Positions 61,936 through 64,000 of a stretch of 64,000 bases of DNA are shown in pieces. The position numbers and the translations under genes were made by a program. Under the pieces are notes generated by a model that did no database searches, was not told the DNA's origin, and was given only the letters and a program-made list of their open reading frames with translations. The stretch covers positions 7,418,765 to 7,482,764 of the forward strand of contig OX246745.1 in NCBI GenBank assembly GCA_945910005.1, written 5' to 3'. Source of the DNA: Isoperla grammatica. Its lineage: Eukaryota; Arthropoda; Insecta; Plecoptera; Perlodidae. Each line of letters starts with the position of its first letter. The stretch's first letter is position 1.

Positions 61936-64000
61936 TTAACGGTTTAAGATAGAATTTTTTGGTTATCAATTCCTTCTTATTCATTGTTCTCTTGATATGA
62001 TTCGTATTTTTTAAAAAATAAAAAAAATCGAAAATTTCAAAATGCTCCAATTGTGGTCTTCTGAGACAAAATTTGAAATTTTGGGCGTCTGTATCTCTGT
62101 AAGTATGACCCCCAGCTTATTTTTTTGTTTTCAGGATGTCTAGATAATTAGCGCAAAAAAAATAAAAAAAATAAAAAAACAAATTTGGACCACCCGTTTT
62201 TTAGCTACGAGCGCTTGAAACAAAAATTTCCCCTTAGTAAACCCTTCTCAACTATTCTGCTCTGAATATGGAAGAAAAAAAGACTGCTGGTTGCGGGTAT
62301 CGAACCCCGGACCGCGAAAACACTAGTCGGCGTCGCTACTGCCTACGCCACGCCACAGGATGGAGGTTGGATCGCTTACACTAGTACATAATACACCGCT
62401 TTCAATGAATGCATTTATGTATCTCGATTCATTCTTATGGTAATTGTTACACCTTAGATAGATAAATTTATGAACAGAGTGTCTCATTGGATTCAAAAAA
62501 TATCCAAGAATACGATCTGAAGATAAAAACTTTGAAAATTGGGAAAAAAACGGCTTCTAAGTTTTTTTAAATTGTCGGAGTTTTTATCATCAGATCGTAT
62601 TGATTGATTGGTTGGTCGCGAAATAATTTATTGTTTGTGGAAACAATGAGCCGTTTGACAGTTAAAAATAAACCGTGTCCATGCACGTTGATGCATTGAT
62701 ATAAATGCGTGAAAATGGTGGTACAAAAAAGAGTGGGTGTAACGGGTTTCGAACCCCAGACCTCTAACATTCTAAGCGGAGACATACCCCATACGCCATA
62801 GCACACGATGATACTTGCAGCGCTTACACAGGTACAAGACAAACTGCTCTCAATGTTGTGCCTTGCTCGGGGTATTCAGTTAGCTTATATCATAACCTCC
62901 TATAGCCGTCTGAACTCCTGATACACATCCACAGAAAACGCAGTTTTGGGACTTTCAAGACATGACGTTAGGAACATCACTATAACCTCCTATAGCCGTC
63001 TGAACTCCTGATACACATCCACAGAAAACGTAGTTTTGGGACCCACGTAGGGAACATCACACTGAACAGCCAACATTAAAACATGTTTCCTCGGCTTACC
63101 GTTATTGCAAGGCAAACATTAACATGTCCAATGTATAGAGTAAGAATGTCCAATGAAGAAACTATACTCATTATTTTCTTAACTCTTTAACAAGAGACGC
63201 TACGCGTGTTCAAAGACGTGCTCAAATACACTCTGTTTTTTAGAATTATATTCTTTACGGCTATATTATTTATTGTTGCGGTCTTAAAGGTAATTCCCGA
63301 GGTAGATCTAAAAATTGTCTACTATGAAAAAAATCATTGCTTCGCTATGTTTGTTGTGAACGACGTCAGCCGTCGCCGAAATTTCAACGATTTTCTTGTC
63401 AAGTTCTACTTTCGGTACCGATTGTGGATAAACGGTGGTACCTAGTTAGTCGTAGCGTCAAACTTTAGGTCAGTAAGAATCCTTGGTGACGAAGTATGAG
63501 CATCGGTAGCGTCGGTTTACACAGGTCGTGGTGAGGCGACGCCAACTTCAGGTAACCAAAATAGTAGATTTTTTGAGGTTTTTATTTTTTTACGGGTTAA
63601 CGGTTTATAAAAGAATTTTTGGGTTATCAATTCCTTCTAATTCATTGCTCTCTTGATATGTTTCGTATTTTTTAAAAAATAAAAAAAATCCAAAATTTCA
63701 AAATGCTCCGATTGTGCTCTTCTGAGACAAAATTTGAAATTTTGGGCGTCTGTATCTCTGTAAGTATGACCCCCAGCTTATTTTCGTTTTCAGGATGTCT
63801 AGATAATTAGCGCAAAAAAAATAAAAAAAATAAAAAAACAAATTTGGACCACCCGTTTTTTAGCTACGAGCGCTTGAAACAAAAATTTCCCCTTAGTAAA
63901 CCCTTCTCAACTATTCTGCTCTGAATATGGAAGAAAAAAAGACTGCGGTTGCGGGTATCGAACCCCGGACCGCGAAAACACTAGTCGGCGTCGCTACTGC

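Larger units (their letters stand above)
54811..64000. repeat. Tandem satellite array, 1.66-kb unit, five copies plus a partial sixth
   Basis: The phrase TTGGTGACGTAG (or GACGAAG, AACGTAG) followed by GCGTCGG recurs at about 54815, 56475, 58134, 59794, 61448 and 63486, giving periods of 1660, 1659, 1660, 1654 and 2038; the last becomes 1661 after removing the 377-bp insertion. Units are about 97-99% alike by eye. Each unit holds, in order: a GTAACC...AAAATAG segment, TTTTTACGGGTTAACGG, an A-rich tract, tRNA-like module 1, a 32-bp-arm hairpin, tRNA-like module 2, a 91-bp direct duplication, and a short open frame on the plus strand. The array continues past the window. Small open frames recurring in every unit (91 codons minus, 75-79 codons plus) have no known domain. 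Confidence 0.97.

Noticed and set aside
54811..64000. Satellite array as a 5S rRNA, histone or snRNA gene cluster
   Set aside because: I found no 5S internal control sequence, histone motif or snRNA core in the unit; only tRNA-like modules are present.

Overview
This window looks like non-coding DNA from a large, repeat-rich animal genome, probably a marine invertebrate. The evidence is a high A+T content, very long simple repeats, many tRNA-derived SINE-like sequences, several classes of short DNA transposon, a 3' fragment of an animal RLE-type non-LTR retrotransposon, relics of a Pumilio gene and of nuclear 28S rRNA, and no bacterial-style gene packing. The species cannot be named from what I can see. 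I found no intact host protein-coding gene. Most long open frames are by-products of microsatellites that lack stop codons, such as VEWSG, TPLHS, LFIY, poly-I, poly-Y and poly-N.

Layout. 1-8.7 kb: AT-rich spacer, a 1.43-kb hAT-type non-autonomous element packed with (AAAT)n, a 73-bp minisatellite behind a tRNA-like sequence, an inverted pair of tRNA-like sequences, and a (TTAC)n block. 8.7-27 kb: mostly unassigned DNA with AAT, CACACG and GGCCTA-type repeats, two dispersed repeat families, a foldback element and a hAT end. 27-34 kb: a clean 363-bp hAT MITE, the 3' end of an RLE-type (R4/Dong-like) retrotransposon lying against TAA repeats, a 0.94-kb GGAGT/GGCGT pentamer satellite, and a tRNA-derived SINE. 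34-48.2 kb: AAT repeats, an 85-bp minisatellite split by a 281-bp MITE, a ~600-bp foldback element, two 139-bp PIF/Harbinger-like MITEs, a reverse-transcriptase fossil, strong hairpins and a 619-bp hAT element.

48.2-54.8 kb holds the only traces of host genes. Two Pumilio-homology fragments carry a stop codon and frameshifts. A diverged 28S rRNA fragment is split by a foldback insert. A local duplication has one copy broken by a 673-bp hAT element.

54.8-64.0 kb is a tandem array of a ~1.66-kb unit, with five full copies and a sixth running off the window. Each unit carries two tRNA-like modules in the same orientation, with A- and B-box-like sequences and a downstream T-run, plus a long hairpin and a 91-bp internal duplication. 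One unit is interrupted by a 373-bp palindromic element flanked by TTAA, and the other units supply the empty site. This array is the most unusual structure in the window.

No set of genes here works together as a pathway. The order is explained by transposon insertion, tandem duplication and microsatellite growth. All family assignments come from reading motifs and target-site duplications by eye, without database searches.
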